From CAYMAX01 sp964388595 (GTDB lineage: Bacteria > Bacteroidota > Bacteroidia > Bacteroidales > UBA932), in the NCBI GenBank assembly GCA_964388595.1, contig CAYMAX010000001.1, positions 1 through 64,000 of the forward strand: a DNA stretch of 64,000 bases. Direction: 5' to 3'. The position numbers and the translations under genes were made by a program. The notes under the pieces are model-generated. The model was not told the DNA's origin. It saw nothing but the letters and a program-made list of their open reading frames with translations, and made no database searches. This document shows, one piece after another, positions 33,080-43,082 of this stretch (the stretch's first letter is position 1; the number at the start of each line of letters is the position of its first letter).

Positions 33080-36067
33080 ATGAAAAAATTGATGACAATG
33101 TTAATTTCGATTACCGTACTTTCGATGGCTACTGCTTTCGCGCAGTATACTGTCAGAGGTACCGTCGTTGATGCCAACGGCCCGGTAGTCGGAGTTACTG
33201 TTCTCGAACAGGGAACAACCAATGGTACAGAGACTGGTCTCGACGGTGAGTACACTATTACCGTTCCATCGGCTACGACTGTGCTTCAATTCAGTTTTAT
33301 CGGTTACAAGTCTGTCTTCCTTCCTGCAAATCAGGCATCGAAGGTGGTTCTTGAAGAAGATTCCGAACTTCTGAAAGAGGTGGTAATCATCGGTTATGGT
33401 ACAGTTCGCAAAAGCGACATGACCGGATCCGTTGTTGCTATCAAAGCAGAAGAGGTTAACAGAGGGTCTGTTACTTCCCCCAGTGCTATGCTGGTAGGTA
33501 AAGTGCCAGGTCTTCGTATTACACCTGCAGACGGACAACCCGGTGCATCAGCTACCATCAGAATTCGTGGTGCTGCTTCCCTAAACGCCAATAACGATCC
33601 TCTTATCGTGATCGATGGTGTTCCTATCACCAAAGATGGTGGTGCAGGTATGGGTGATCCTCTTGCTTCTGTCAACCCCAATGATATCGAAAGCTATTCG
33701 ATATTGAAGGATGCTTCTGCAACCGCTATCTATGGTTCAAGAGCTTCCAATGGTGTGATTATCATCACTACCAAAAAAGGAACAGGAAAAGGTCTTCACG
33801 TCAATTACAGTTCATCTTATTCCCTCAAACAAAACGCCAATACTCTTAAGATGATGACAGGCTCAGAGTTCGATGCATATATCAGAGAAAATCGTCCTGA
33901 ATCTGTTCAGTATCTTGGATGGAATGGTGAGACTTACAATACCGACTGGCAGAAACAAATCTACAGACTTGCTTTCAACACTGACCAGAACATTAGTTTG
34001 TATGGTGGTGGCGGAGTGTTCCCCTTCCGTGTAAGTTTGGGTTACAACTATGACCAGGCTACCCTTAAAGTCGGCGACAACCAGAGAGGCAACATCGACA
34101 TCTCTCTCTCCCCCAAATTCTTTAAAGATCACTTGAGCATCAACCTCAATGCCAAAGCCATCTATCAGCATACCAATTGGGCTTCTTCTGCAGTGGGAAA
34201 TGCAGTCACATTTGATCCCACCAAGCCTATTTATTTTACTGATGCCAATGGCAATATCGACAAATCCAAAGTGTCTAACGGTTATTGGAACTGGCTTGGA
34301 GCTGACGGAGCTGCCAATACAATGGCTACTGTCAACCCGCTATCTACAATGTACGATTATACCAATGTCGCCAATTCATATCGTGGCATAGGTAACTTGC
34401 AGATCGACTATAAAGTTCACGGTTTGGAAGATTTGAGAGCCAACCTCAATTTAGGTATGGATATTTCCTCCAATAAAGGTGAAAAATATAATCAACTCGG
34501 CACCATCTCTGCTATGAGAGAGACTCTTGACAAGTATTACAAATATTCCAATTACAACCGCAATATGTTGTTGGAAGCTTATTTGGATTACAATCATGCT
34601 TTCAAACATTCAGTTTTGGACGTTATGGGTGGTTATTCTTGGCAACACAACTACGTAAAATATGATGAAACTGAATATTACAACGTAGAGCCTCGTGGTC
34701 AGGAAGCCGATATCTATCAGATTAAACCAACCGATGCGAAAGAGTACTATTTGGTATCATTCTTCGGTCGTATCAATTACAATATTTTGTCAAGATACCT
34801 CTTCACATTCACAGCACGTGGTGATGCTTCTTCACGTTTCAGCAAAGCCAATCGTTGGGGTTTCTTCCCTTCAGCTGCTTTTGCCTGGAATATTAAGGAA
34901 GAGAATTGGGTAAAGAGTTCCAAAGCTGTATCACAGATGAAAATCCGCTTCGGATGGGGTCGTACAGGCCAGCAGGATATCGGAGACGATTATTATCCTT
35001 ATCTCGCCCGCTACTATTCAGCCTCTTCTCTTACTATGAAATATCTGATGGGTACTGATGGTTACCAGAACACACTTTCCCCTCTTGCATACAATCCTAA
35101 CCTCAAATGGGAGACCACTGAGACATTTAACGTCGCATTGGACTTCGGTTTCGCAAATGATCGTATCACAGGTACTATCGATGCTTACTTGCGTAACACT
35201 TACGATTTGTTGAATGTCATTCCTATTTCTCTTGGTTCAAACTTTGGCAACACTCTTATTTCCAACGTCGGCAATATGCAGAACAAAGGTATTGAGGTGG
35301 CATTGAATTTCGTCCCTGTTCAGACTCGCGACTGGAGATGGACCATCGGTGGTAATATTACTTTCCAGGATGTGAAGATTACCAAACTTACCAATCAGGA
35401 TGATACTTATCTCGGAGTCCCTGTAGGAGCCAAGATGGGTGGTACTGATGGTTACACATCTCTTCACAGAAAAGGATTCGCTCCTTACACATACTACCTG
35501 TATCAACAACTTTATGATGCAAACGGAGATCCTGTAGAAAATGGTCTTGTTGACCGCAATGGCGATGGTAAGATTACTACGGATGACCGCTATGTTACAG
35601 GTGCAAGTGCTACACCTTGGTCATATTATGGTTTCAACACCACATTGACTTATAAAAATTGGGATTTTGGTATCAATGGTCACGGCTCCATAGGCAACGA
35701 GATTCTTAACAGATCAGCCATGAACTATGCCACATCATACAACGATGATTATACCAAAGCATACCTTTCCAACCTTTCTCCCAAATTCCTTCAGAAAGGA
35801 TGGCATGCTCCCATCGATGATAATCAGAAATATTCCGATATGTTCTTGGAAGATGGTTCATTCTTCAGAATTGATGATATCAACTTGGGTTATACTTTCA
35901 GACTTAAGAATGACTTGAGCATTCGTCTTGCCGGTTCAGTTCAGAATGTATGTGTATTTACCAAATACACAGGACTTGATCCCGAAATTACTGCTATCGA
36001 CGGCGTTGACGGCACCATTATCCCTCGTCCCCGTCTCTATACTCTCCGCCTGAGCATTAACTTCTAA
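33080..36067 (+). CDS. susC: SusC-like TonB-dependent outer membrane transporter
   Basis: The 995-residue outer-membrane barrel imports maltooligosaccharides with energy from TonB. It has a signal peptide (about 1-21), an N-terminal carboxypeptidase-regulatory-like domain (about 23-100, TVRGTVVDANGPVVGV), the SusC TonB-box/plug region (VIIGYGTVRKSDMTGSV, then IRIRGAASLNANNDPLIVID), and a long beta barrel ending in RPRLYTLRLSINF with C-terminal Phe. SusC/RagA proteins share these landmarks; the starch assignment comes from the adjacent susD, susE, susF, susG and susA genes. It follows the permease by 61 bp with no clear promoter element in between. Confidence 0.93.
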   Translation: MKKLMTMLISITVLSMATAFAQYTVRGTVVDANGPVVGVTVLEQGTTNGTETGLDGEYTITVPSATTVLQFSFIGYKSVFLPANQASKVVLEEDSELLKEVVIIGYGTVRKSDMTGSVVAIKAEEVNRGSVTSPSAMLVGKVPGLRITPADGQPGASATIRIRGAASLNANNDPLIVIDGVPITKDGGAGMGDPLASVNPNDIESYSILKDASATAIYGSRASNGVIIITTKKGTGKGLHVNYSSSYSLKQNANTLKMMTGSEFDAYIRENRPESVQYLGWNGETYNTDWQKQIYRLAFNTDQNISLYGGGGVFPFRVSLGYNYDQATLKVGDNQRGNIDISLSPKFFKDHLSINLNAKAIYQHTNWASSAVGNAVTFDPTKPIYFTDANGNIDKSKVSNGYWNWLGADGAANTMATVNPLSTMYDYTNVANSYRGIGNLQIDYKVHGLEDLRANLNLGMDISSNKGEKYNQLGTISAMRETLDKYYKYSNYNRNMLLEAYLDYNHAFKHSVLDVMGGYSWQHNYVKYDETEYYNVEPRGQEADIYQIKPTDAKEYYLVSFFGRINYNILSRYLFTFTARGDASSRFSKANRWGFFPSAAFAWNIKEENWVKSSKAVSQMKIRFGWGRTGQQDIGDDYYPYLARYYSASSLTMKYLMGTDGYQNTLSPLAYNPNLKWETTETFNVALDFGFANDRITGTIDAYLRNTYDLLNVIPISLGSNFGNTLISNVGNMQNKGIEVALNFVPVQTRDWRWTIGGNITFQDVKITKLTNQDDTYLGVPVGAKMGGTDGYTSLHRKGFAPYTYYLYQQLYDANGDPVENGLVDRNGDGKITTDDRYVTGASATPWSYYGFNTTLTYKNWDFGINGHGSIGNEILNRSAMNYATSYNDDYTKAYLSNLSPKFLQKGWHAPIDDNQKYSDMFLEDGSFFRIDDINLGYTFRLKNDLSIRLAGSVQNVCVFTKYTGLDPEITAIDGVDGTIIPRPRLYTLRLSINF

Positions 36068-36069
36068 AA

Positions 36070-37749
36070 ATGAACAGAGATATGAAAAATAATTTTTCTA
36101 AAATATTAGTAGCAGGGATGGCATTCGTTATGATGCTTTCATCCTGCGTCAAAGATCTGGATACAGTCCCTTTGAATGAAACAGACTTCACCTCTGAAAG
36201 TGCTTATGCAGATGAAGCGAGCTATTTGAGAGGACTTACTTATATCAACGGCTATTGGGTACTGGTAGGACAATCCGATCCCGGTACTGCAGATATCACT
36301 GCTCCCGATGCCGGACAGAGCGAACTTCTTCGTCAGTTTATCAACCTCAACGAGATGTCCGTCGATTCTTATAAATGCGTATGGGGTGACTCATATATTG
36401 CTTCCCTTTCCAATCAGACTTGGAGTACTGCAGATAATCAGGCTTTGATTACTGTCTACACACGTTGTATGAAAGGTATTGCCCTTGTTAACGAGTATCT
36501 TCTTCAGACTGAAGATGACAGACTCGATGCACGTGGTCAGAATGCTTTAAAAGACAAGGTTCATGGATTCAGAGCTGAAGCCCGTTTCCACAGAGCTATG
36601 TATTATTGGGTTCTTCTCGACTTGTTTGGCAATCCTCCTTTCGCTATGCCTGAGAATATCGGAGGAGACCTTCCTCTGCAGAAGAAAAGAGCAGATCTTT
36701 ATGCATGGTTGGAGACTGAACTGTTGGAACTCGTAGCAGACGGTTCTGCTATGCCTGCCAAAGGTGCAGTAGCTTATCCACGTCCTACTCAAGGTTCTGT
36801 ATGGGCTCTTCTTTCCCGTCTCTACCTCAATGCTGAGGTTTACACCGGTACTGCAGAGTGGCAGAAAGCCAAAGATGCTGCAGCATCTGTTATAGGGATG
36901 GGTTATACCCTTCACTCTAAATATCAAGAACTCTTCATGCAGGATAACACCACTAATGGTGCCACTGAAGAGATGATTTTCGCTATTGCTTATGACAAAG
37001 ACCAGACCGAAAGTTGGGGTGGCACTACCACTATGATGTCTGCTGCTCTCAATGAGGCAGCCAATATGGGTATCGCTACCGAACTTGGCATTACTGCCGG
37101 TAAGATCAATGTTGAAAACTGGGCAGGTTATCATGTCGCTCCCGACTATGTTGCTCGCTTCCAATTGTCCAATGTTACTTGGGGCGGAGCTAATGGTTTC
37201 GGATATGACAGAGCTACCAGTGATAAGAGAGCTTTCTTCTACAATATCGGCAACTCAGAAGAGTTTTCTCTTTCTGATATGGCCACCGGTTGGTTCTGCT
37301 GGAAATTCTCAGGTCTCAAATCTGATGGTACAGTAGTGCTGGCATCTGAAGATAACTCCAAGTTCTCTTCTGCAGATTTCCCTATCTTCCGTCTTGCAGA
37401 GATGTATCTGACTTATGCTGAGGCAGAGGTAAGACTTGGTGGTTTGGATGCTATCGGCTATGGATATATCAAAGCTCTTAGAGATCGTGCCGGTGTAGCC
37501 ACACCTGTTCAGAATGATATTACACTTGATTGGCTTCTTGACGAACGCTCTCGTGAGATGATGTGGGAAGGTCAGCGCCGTATAGACCTTATCCGCTTCG
37601 GCAAGTTTACTGATATGAATTTCCCTTGGGCCTTCAAAGGTGGAGTTCCCAACGGAAAAGTCTCTCTCCCTGCTTATCGTACCATCTATCCTATCATCCA
37701 GAGTGACCTGGCTGCTAATCCTAACCTGGTTCAGAACCCCGGTTATTAA
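36070..37749 (+). CDS. susD: SusD-like starch-binding outer membrane lipoprotein
   Basis: Surface lipoprotein of 559 residues that captures starch and forms the lid of the SusC pore. It has a signal peptide with lipobox LSSC (Cys26), the start of the mature protein DLDTVPLNETDFTSESAY, and the helical TPR-like SusD scaffold with the C-terminal pattern LDWLLDERSREMMWEGQRR followed by DLIRFGKFT. It is separated from susC by 2 nt, so the pair is co-translated. Confidence 0.94.
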   Translation: MNRDMKNNFSKILVAGMAFVMMLSSCVKDLDTVPLNETDFTSESAYADEASYLRGLTYINGYWVLVGQSDPGTADITAPDAGQSELLRQFINLNEMSVDSYKCVWGDSYIASLSNQTWSTADNQALITVYTRCMKGIALVNEYLLQTEDDRLDARGQNALKDKVHGFRAEARFHRAMYYWVLLDLFGNPPFAMPENIGGDLPLQKKRADLYAWLETELLELVADGSAMPAKGAVAYPRPTQGSVWALLSRLYLNAEVYTGTAEWQKAKDAAASVIGMGYTLHSKYQELFMQDNTTNGATEEMIFAIAYDKDQTESWGGTTTMMSAALNEAANMGIATELGITAGKINVENWAGYHVAPDYVARFQLSNVTWGGANGFGYDRATSDKRAFFYNIGNSEEFSLSDMATGWFCWKFSGLKSDGTVVLASEDNSKFSSADFPIFRLAEMYLTYAEAEVRLGGLDAIGYGYIKALRDRAGVATPVQNDITLDWLLDERSREMMWEGQRRIDLIRFGKFTDMNFPWAFKGGVPNGKVSLPAYRTIYPIIQSDLAANPNLVQNPGY

Positions 37750-37806
37750 TAGATGAATCTTTAAACAATTATGAAATTATCATACACATCAATAAAACAT
37801 ATAAGT

Positions 37807-38910
37807 ATGAAATATTTAAAACACATATCACTGCTTATCGCTTCGATATTTGTAATGGCTTCCTGCACGCTTGACATTGATAAGTCATATCTTCTCAATG
37901 AAAGCGAATTCGTAGCACCACTGATGCAAGCCATGGGCGATGTCATCGGCACTGCAGACAATGTTAAAACCGAGAGTGTTACTTATAATTGGAATCGCGC
38001 TGAATTTGGAGTACCTGTACAGACACTCTATCAAGTTTATGCTGAATACACAGATAATGAACAAGTGGTTCACTCTGCCCTTTTGGGTCAGTCTTTCACT
38101 ACTTCTATCACTCTGCTCAAAGGTGATTTGATGGGTGTTCTTTGCAATGATGCCAAAGTTCCCAAAAATGAAAAACATTCTGTCAACACATATGTTGTAG
38201 CATCTATCAATGGTACTACTACTGCTTCTATCAAATCCAATGTTATCTCTTACAATGTTACGACCTTTATAGCTCCTAAACGTTCTCTCACCCTGCCTGG
38301 CAACTACCAGGGATGGTCTCAGTGGGGCAATGAATTCTGGGAGACAGATGGTGGAACAAACATTTACAAGACACTTGTCAATGTTATCCCTACCGATGAT
38401 ACTCAGACCAACTGTTACTTCAAGGTAAATGGTATAGGCAACGAATGGATGGGCTTCAGTGTTCTAACCCCGGGATGGACTCTTCCCGATCCTGCACAAG
38501 GTGATGGCAACTTCTCTATTCTGAAGACTACCCCTATCAATATCATCTCAGTCAATATGGCTAAGAAGACTATTGACAAGGAGACTGTGACAGCTGTCAC
38601 TCTTATCGGTAGTTTCGATGAATGCGGTTGGGATGACACTAAAGAAGTCAACTTTACTTACGACCCCACCAATAATGTATGGGTAACTACTGCTGTCACT
38701 TTCTCAGGTGCCAACACCGGTTTCTTAGTACGTCTCAACAAGAGTTGGGATTACAAGTATGGTAATGGTACAGTAGCCAGTGAAGAGGTGACAAATGGTG
38801 TTCTTATAGAAAAAGGTGCTTCTGACATCAATGTTCCTTCAGCCGGTAAGTATATCATGACTCTCCACGGCAATAGAACTCCTTTTGTTCTCATTATGAC
38901 CAAACAATAA
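37807..38910 (+). CDS. susE: SusE-like starch-binding outer membrane lipoprotein
   Basis: Surface lipoprotein of 367 residues (start at 37807, MKYLKHISLL; an in-frame ATG 36 nt upstream is less likely). The lipobox is MASC (Cys20). Domain order is an N-terminal Ig-like SusE domain (about 22-150), then two CBM modules: the first begins LPGNYQGWSQWGN and the second VTLIGSFDECGWDD, the C-terminal one ending LHGNRTPFVLIMTKQ. SusE of Bacteroides thetaiotaomicron likewise has one Ig-like domain and two starch-binding modules. It is encoded between susD and susF. Confidence 0.9.
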   Translation: MKYLKHISLLIASIFVMASCTLDIDKSYLLNESEFVAPLMQAMGDVIGTADNVKTESVTYNWNRAEFGVPVQTLYQVYAEYTDNEQVVHSALLGQSFTTSITLLKGDLMGVLCNDAKVPKNEKHSVNTYVVASINGTTTASIKSNVISYNVTTFIAPKRSLTLPGNYQGWSQWGNEFWETDGGTNIYKTLVNVIPTDDTQTNCYFKVNGIGNEWMGFSVLTPGWTLPDPAQGDGNFSILKTTPINIISVNMAKKTIDKETVTAVTLIGSFDECGWDDTKEVNFTYDPTNNVWVTTAVTFSGANTGFLVRLNKSWDYKYGNGTVASEEVTNGVLIEKGASDINVPSAGKYIMTLHGNRTPFVLIMTKQ

Positions 38911-38927
38911 TAGTAATGATTAGAATT

Positions 38928-40988
38928 ATGAAAATATTTAAATATTTACTCGCTGCGACTGCACTTTTATTTACAGTCACATCCTGCAGATTGGAGCCTG
39001 AAGATGCTTTTTCTACAGCTCCTGTAGCTCCTGTCATGTGTGATCATTCTGATATTATTATGACTGCCAACGCTATGGATGAGTATGTCAACTTCTCATG
39101 GGAAGCTGCCCGTTTCTGTGGTGATGGTAATTATGAATTATATGCTATCTATGGAGGAGATACACTTGCTCTTGTCAAAGAGATTCCCAATAGTGTTCTC
39201 TTCTGGAATTTCACCAAAGAAGATTTCAAAGCATTGATATACACATTATTCCCTTCACTTCCCATCAATGAGACATCTTCTATGTCTTTCTTTACATTGA
39301 TTAATTATGATGATGTGGCCTACAAAGCCGATCCTATCAGTATCAATGTCTATTCTTATGGTAAAGCCATCGCTCCCGTTCCGGTAGCCGACTCCACCAG
39401 GATAATTCTTGATAAATCTGTACCGGGCAATGAGGTAGGACTTCTTTCTTGGGAACCTGCAAGATTGATCTATGGTCAGGCAGTTACCTATGATGTCAAA
39501 CTCACCATTGCTCCAGCTACTACAGGCGCTTCAAGACAGGCAGCAAATGATACTGTGGTTCTTGCAAAAGATATTTCCAACACTTATCTCAAAACTACAG
39601 TCGATGTCTTGAATGAAGCAGTAGTAGGCCTTAACAGAGCTAAAGAGGATGCTGTCAATAATGTCACTTTCATCGTTACCGCTTATTGTGACTCTATTGC
39701 CAAAGGTGTCCCCACAAGCAAACCTGTTACCATCCCTGTTACCACTTATCTGGCTACATTCCCTGAGAAGATGTATGTTCCCGGAAGTCATCAGTCATGG
39801 GCTATCGCTACAGCTCCTACCATTCTTCATTCTACAGTTACCAAAGGATTCTATGAGGGAATGATAGACCTCTCTACTGAGGATGAATCTGATGTTCAGT
39901 TTAAATTCTCTCCTAAGCCTGCTTGGGAAGGTGACTTCGCTATAGACAATATCGAGAACACACCTTTTGGAGCTGAAGATGCATATGCTTTCATCACCGG
40001 TAATGGTATAGCAGGTGGTAATATCACTGCACCTTCCGCTATGTATAATATCATTCTTAACAAGAAGTTCAATACTCTCCAGATGGTCCAGGTAGATACC
40101 CTCTCTCTCATAGGGGAAGCATTCCCCGGAGGATGGGGCAGAGACACCAATATGACCTATGATGCCGCCACCAACACCTTCTCCTTCGAGATAGGCAAGA
40201 AAGCGCTTGTTTATGACAAGGAATTTAAGATTCGTGCCAATCATGACTGGACACATTCTATTGGCTGCAAAGACAATACAGTGGGCGGAGGTTTGAATAA
40301 TGTCTCTTTCAGCTTCGGAAACAATATGAAATCTCCCGCTGATTCGGGCAATTATAAAATCGTTCTCGACTGCAGTGTCAATCCTTATGTTGTCAAGTTC
40401 GTAGATATGGATATGCCTCCTCAGTTAGTAGTAGCAGGTGATTATTCAGGTCATAGTTGGAAAGGAGATACAGATCCTAAAGTATATCTTGTTGATGCGG
40501 CAAAAGGACTTTACAAGGGATACATTACTATGTATGATGCTCCTTATGGATTCAAATTCGTCAAGAATGCATCTGTGTGGATTGGTTCGAGTAATTCTAC
40601 ATCTCCTTATTCTCTGTTAGTAGGTGGTGGTGATAATCTTACCATTGCCAACGGCACTTACTATTGGGAAGTAGATATGCTCAATCTTAAGGCTACGGCT
40701 GTATCACTTACTGCCGCCTCTCTGATCGGAGTTAATGGAGACTGGGGTACAGATATCGCCATGACTTTCGATGAAACTACCCTCACATATTCAGTTACTC
40801 AGGCATTCAATGCCAATAGTGAATTCAAGTTCCGTTTTAATGGTAATTGGGATTACAATCTTGGAGGTTCCATCACAGAACTCAAACAAGGTGGAGATAA
40901 TATCAAGGTTACTGAGGCCGGAACATATAAAGTTGTTCTCAGCATCGGCAAACCCAATACTGCCACTGCTACGTTGACTAAACAATAG
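38928..40988 (+). CDS. susF: SusF-like starch-binding lipoprotein, enlarged
   Basis: Surface lipoprotein of 686 residues (start 38928) with lipobox VTSC (Cys20). After one or two Ig-like SusE/F domains (about 22-280) I see four tandem CBM-like modules starting near MYVPGSHQSWAI, LSLIGEAFPGGWGRD, LVVAGDYSGHSWKGD and ASLIGVNGDWGTD. The last two-thirds of each has a Trp-rich strand pattern like the SusE modules, and both proteins end with TKQ. The characterised SusF has three such modules and about 485 residues, so this one is longer by at least one domain. A terminator-like hairpin follows 12 nt after the stop. Confidence 0.85.
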   Translation: MKIFKYLLAATALLFTVTSCRLEPEDAFSTAPVAPVMCDHSDIIMTANAMDEYVNFSWEAARFCGDGNYELYAIYGGDTLALVKEIPNSVLFWNFTKEDFKALIYTLFPSLPINETSSMSFFTLINYDDVAYKADPISINVYSYGKAIAPVPVADSTRIILDKSVPGNEVGLLSWEPARLIYGQAVTYDVKLTIAPATTGASRQAANDTVVLAKDISNTYLKTTVDVLNEAVVGLNRAKEDAVNNVTFIVTAYCDSIAKGVPTSKPVTIPVTTYLATFPEKMYVPGSHQSWAIATAPTILHSTVTKGFYEGMIDLSTEDESDVQFKFSPKPAWEGDFAIDNIENTPFGAEDAYAFITGNGIAGGNITAPSAMYNIILNKKFNTLQMVQVDTLSLIGEAFPGGWGRDTNMTYDAATNTFSFEIGKKALVYDKEFKIRANHDWTHSIGCKDNTVGGGLNNVSFSFGNNMKSPADSGNYKIVLDCSVNPYVVKFVDMDMPPQLVVAGDYSGHSWKGDTDPKVYLVDAAKGLYKGYITMYDAPYGFKFVKNASVWIGSSNSTSPYSLLVGGGDNLTIANGTYYWEVDMLNLKATAVSLTAASLIGVNGDWGTDIAMTFDETTLTYSVTQAFNANSEFKFRFNGNWDYNLGGSITELKQGGDNIKVTEAGTYKVVLSIGKPNTATATLTKQ

Positions 40989-41000
40989 TATCTATCAATT

Positions 41001-41038
41001 AGTTGGTGCATCTCAAATGGGTGCACCAACTTTTTTTT
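41001..41038 (+). terminator. Rho-independent terminator or attenuator between susF and susG
   Basis: A perfect 10 bp stem (AGTTGGTGCA with TGCACCAACT; arms 41001-41010 and 41022-41031) around an 11 nt loop is followed by a run of Ts to 41038. It lies in the 61 bp gap between susF and susG. The same strand continues into four amylase genes, so partial readthrough is likely. Confidence 0.75.
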
Positions 41039-41049
41039 AATTTTCAAGG

Positions 41050-43080
41050 ATGAAAAAAGCGATATTTCTCATACCGTTGGCTCTGCTTATCCTGAATTGT
41101 TGCAAAAAGGATCCCACACCGACACCTGATAATCCCAAAGGATATGTATATGTGGTGCCTTCACCCAAAACTTATGATGGGGTGAAACAGGCCGATATTT
41201 CTTATCAGTTGCTGGTCTATTCTTTTGCAGACAAAAACGGGGATAAATGGGGTGATTTCGGTGGAATAATCGACAAACTCGATTATCTGGATTCGTTAGG
41301 AGTAAGTGCAGTGTGGCTTTCTCCCATTCATCCTGCCATGGACTATCATGGGTATGATGTTCTTGACTATTCTTCTGTCAATACCACTTATGGAGATATG
41401 TCATCTTTTGAAGAATTGGTCAGACAGGCCCACAGCCACAATATCAAGATTTATATCGATTATGTTCTGAATCACACCGGTGCTCGTCATCCCTGGTTTT
41501 TGGATGCCTCATCTTCTCCGGAGAGTGACAAGAGAGATTATTACATCTTCTCCACAGACCCCAAATCAGATATTGCCACGGGTAAAATCGCAATGATAGC
41601 CACCGAAGGGGCAGGAGGCTACGATGAAGGCCAGTGGTTTTCTATCTCGAGCAGTACCAACGATACCCTTCTTTTCTCCTTAAACTGGTCCAACAGTGCC
41701 TCTCCATCTATCACTGTCACTTCTTCTTCCACAGTCGATGTGGATAATCCTGATGTTTCTGCGACCGATGCCAAATATGTATATTTTGGCGATGGCTCGT
41801 GCAAAAAAATGTACAGCAGTGGCAATAATCAGTACTATCTCAATGTCGATTTTTCTTCCAATTGGGGGTTCTTGATAAGGACTTCCAATACCTTATGGGA
41901 CAATAAGACCAAATATGGTGCCAAGTCCCTTCAAGAGGCTGTCATCACACTTGGACAACCTTTTACACTCTACACTGATGATGCTTCTTCCAATGTTCAA
42001 AATATCCTTTTCCCCGGGAGCGCCATGTACCATTCCCATTTCTGGACCTCTTACTTCGCAGACCTCAATTACGGCAGTGCTGCCACCTGCGAGACATCTG
42101 CCCCTTTTCAGGAGTTGGTAAAGATAGGTAAAATGTGGGTGGACAAGGGAATAGACGGGATGAGACTCGATGCAGTCAAGCACATATATCACAACGAGTC
42201 CTCATCTGAAAATCCAACATTTCTCAATAAATTTTATGGTGCTCTCAATACCTACTTCAAGGCATCATATTCTAAGGACTTTTACATGGTAGGAGAGGTG
42301 TTCTCTGCTTATGACAAGGCAGCTCCCTACTATCGCGGACTTCCCGCACTATTTGATTTCTCGTATTGGTGGACGCTGAAAGAATCGATTAACAATGGCA
42401 AAGGCAATGCTTTTATGGAGACGATTCTCTCATACAGGGAACTTTATGTTTCCTATTCGGCCAATTTCATTCAAGCCACGAAGCTCTCCAATCACGATGA
42501 AGTTCGTGCATGTACCGATTTCTCCGGTTCGACGGCTAAAGCAAAACTTGCCGGAGCTGTGCTTCTCACCAGCGGCGGTTCTCCATACATCTATTATGGC
42601 GAGGAATTGGGGTATATTGGCAATAAGGACAAAGGGGATGAGTATGTCAGAGCTCCCATGTTGTGGGGAGACGGCTACACCACCTCCTATACCGACAAAA
42701 TCGACCCCTCCCTATCTCAAAAAGTGGGGACAGTTATCTCTCAAAGCAGTGACACTGCTTCTGTATTGAAGGTTTATAAAGATTTCGCACGAGTAAGAAA
42801 TCAGTATTCTGCACTTGCAAAGGGTACTATGACCAAATACAGTGTCTATGACAAAACTAATACCCAATATCCTTCTGTTGCTGCCTGGATGATGGTTTAC
42901 GGAGATGAGAAGGCTTTGGTGCTTCACAATTTCGGGCCGGAGGTTATCTCTCTGCCCATTATAAATAGTTCTATTCACCCCATAGCCCGCCAGGGAAATG
43001 TATATCTCAATAAAGATTCATCTCCCTATATGGTGCGAATGGAGGGATATTCTTCAGTAGTATTTGAAATTACTCAATAA
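41050..43080 (+). CDS. susG: SusG-like surface alpha-amylase with inserted CBM58-like domain
   Basis: GH13 alpha-amylase of 676 residues that cuts starch at the cell surface. It has a hydrophobic signal with Cys17-Cys18 (ILNCCKK; the residue before Cys17 is Asn, so the lipobox is imperfect), then a TPTP linker. The catalytic domain has D374 (GMRLDAVKH), E416 (MVGEVF) and D483 (LSNHDE). A stretch of about 155 residues (about 175-330) is inserted into the B domain at the same place as CBM58 in Bacteroides SusG; flanking segments HTGARHPWFLDASSS and TDPKSDIATGKIAMI also resemble SusG. Length matches SusG (about 692). Confidence 0.9.
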   Translation: MKKAIFLIPLALLILNCCKKDPTPTPDNPKGYVYVVPSPKTYDGVKQADISYQLLVYSFADKNGDKWGDFGGIIDKLDYLDSLGVSAVWLSPIHPAMDYHGYDVLDYSSVNTTYGDMSSFEELVRQAHSHNIKIYIDYVLNHTGARHPWFLDASSSPESDKRDYYIFSTDPKSDIATGKIAMIATEGAGGYDEGQWFSISSSTNDTLLFSLNWSNSASPSITVTSSSTVDVDNPDVSATDAKYVYFGDGSCKKMYSSGNNQYYLNVDFSSNWGFLIRTSNTLWDNKTKYGAKSLQEAVITLGQPFTLYTDDASSNVQNILFPGSAMYHSHFWTSYFADLNYGSAATCETSAPFQELVKIGKMWVDKGIDGMRLDAVKHIYHNESSSENPTFLNKFYGALNTYFKASYSKDFYMVGEVFSAYDKAAPYYRGLPALFDFSYWWTLKESINNGKGNAFMETILSYRELYVSYSANFIQATKLSNHDEVRACTDFSGSTAKAKLAGAVLLTSGGSPYIYYGEELGYIGNKDKGDEYVRAPMLWGDGYTTSYTDKIDPSLSQKVGTVISQSSDTASVLKVYKDFARVRNQYSALAKGTMTKYSVYDKTNTQYPSVAAWMMVYGDEKALVLHNFGPEVISLPIINSSIHPIARQGNVYLNKDSSPYMVRMEGYSSVVFEITQ

Positions 43081-43082
43081 AT

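Noticed and set aside
36547..37164. 205-codon minus-strand frame inside susD
   Set aside because: It lies wholly antisense to susD, whose reading frame is strongly conserved.
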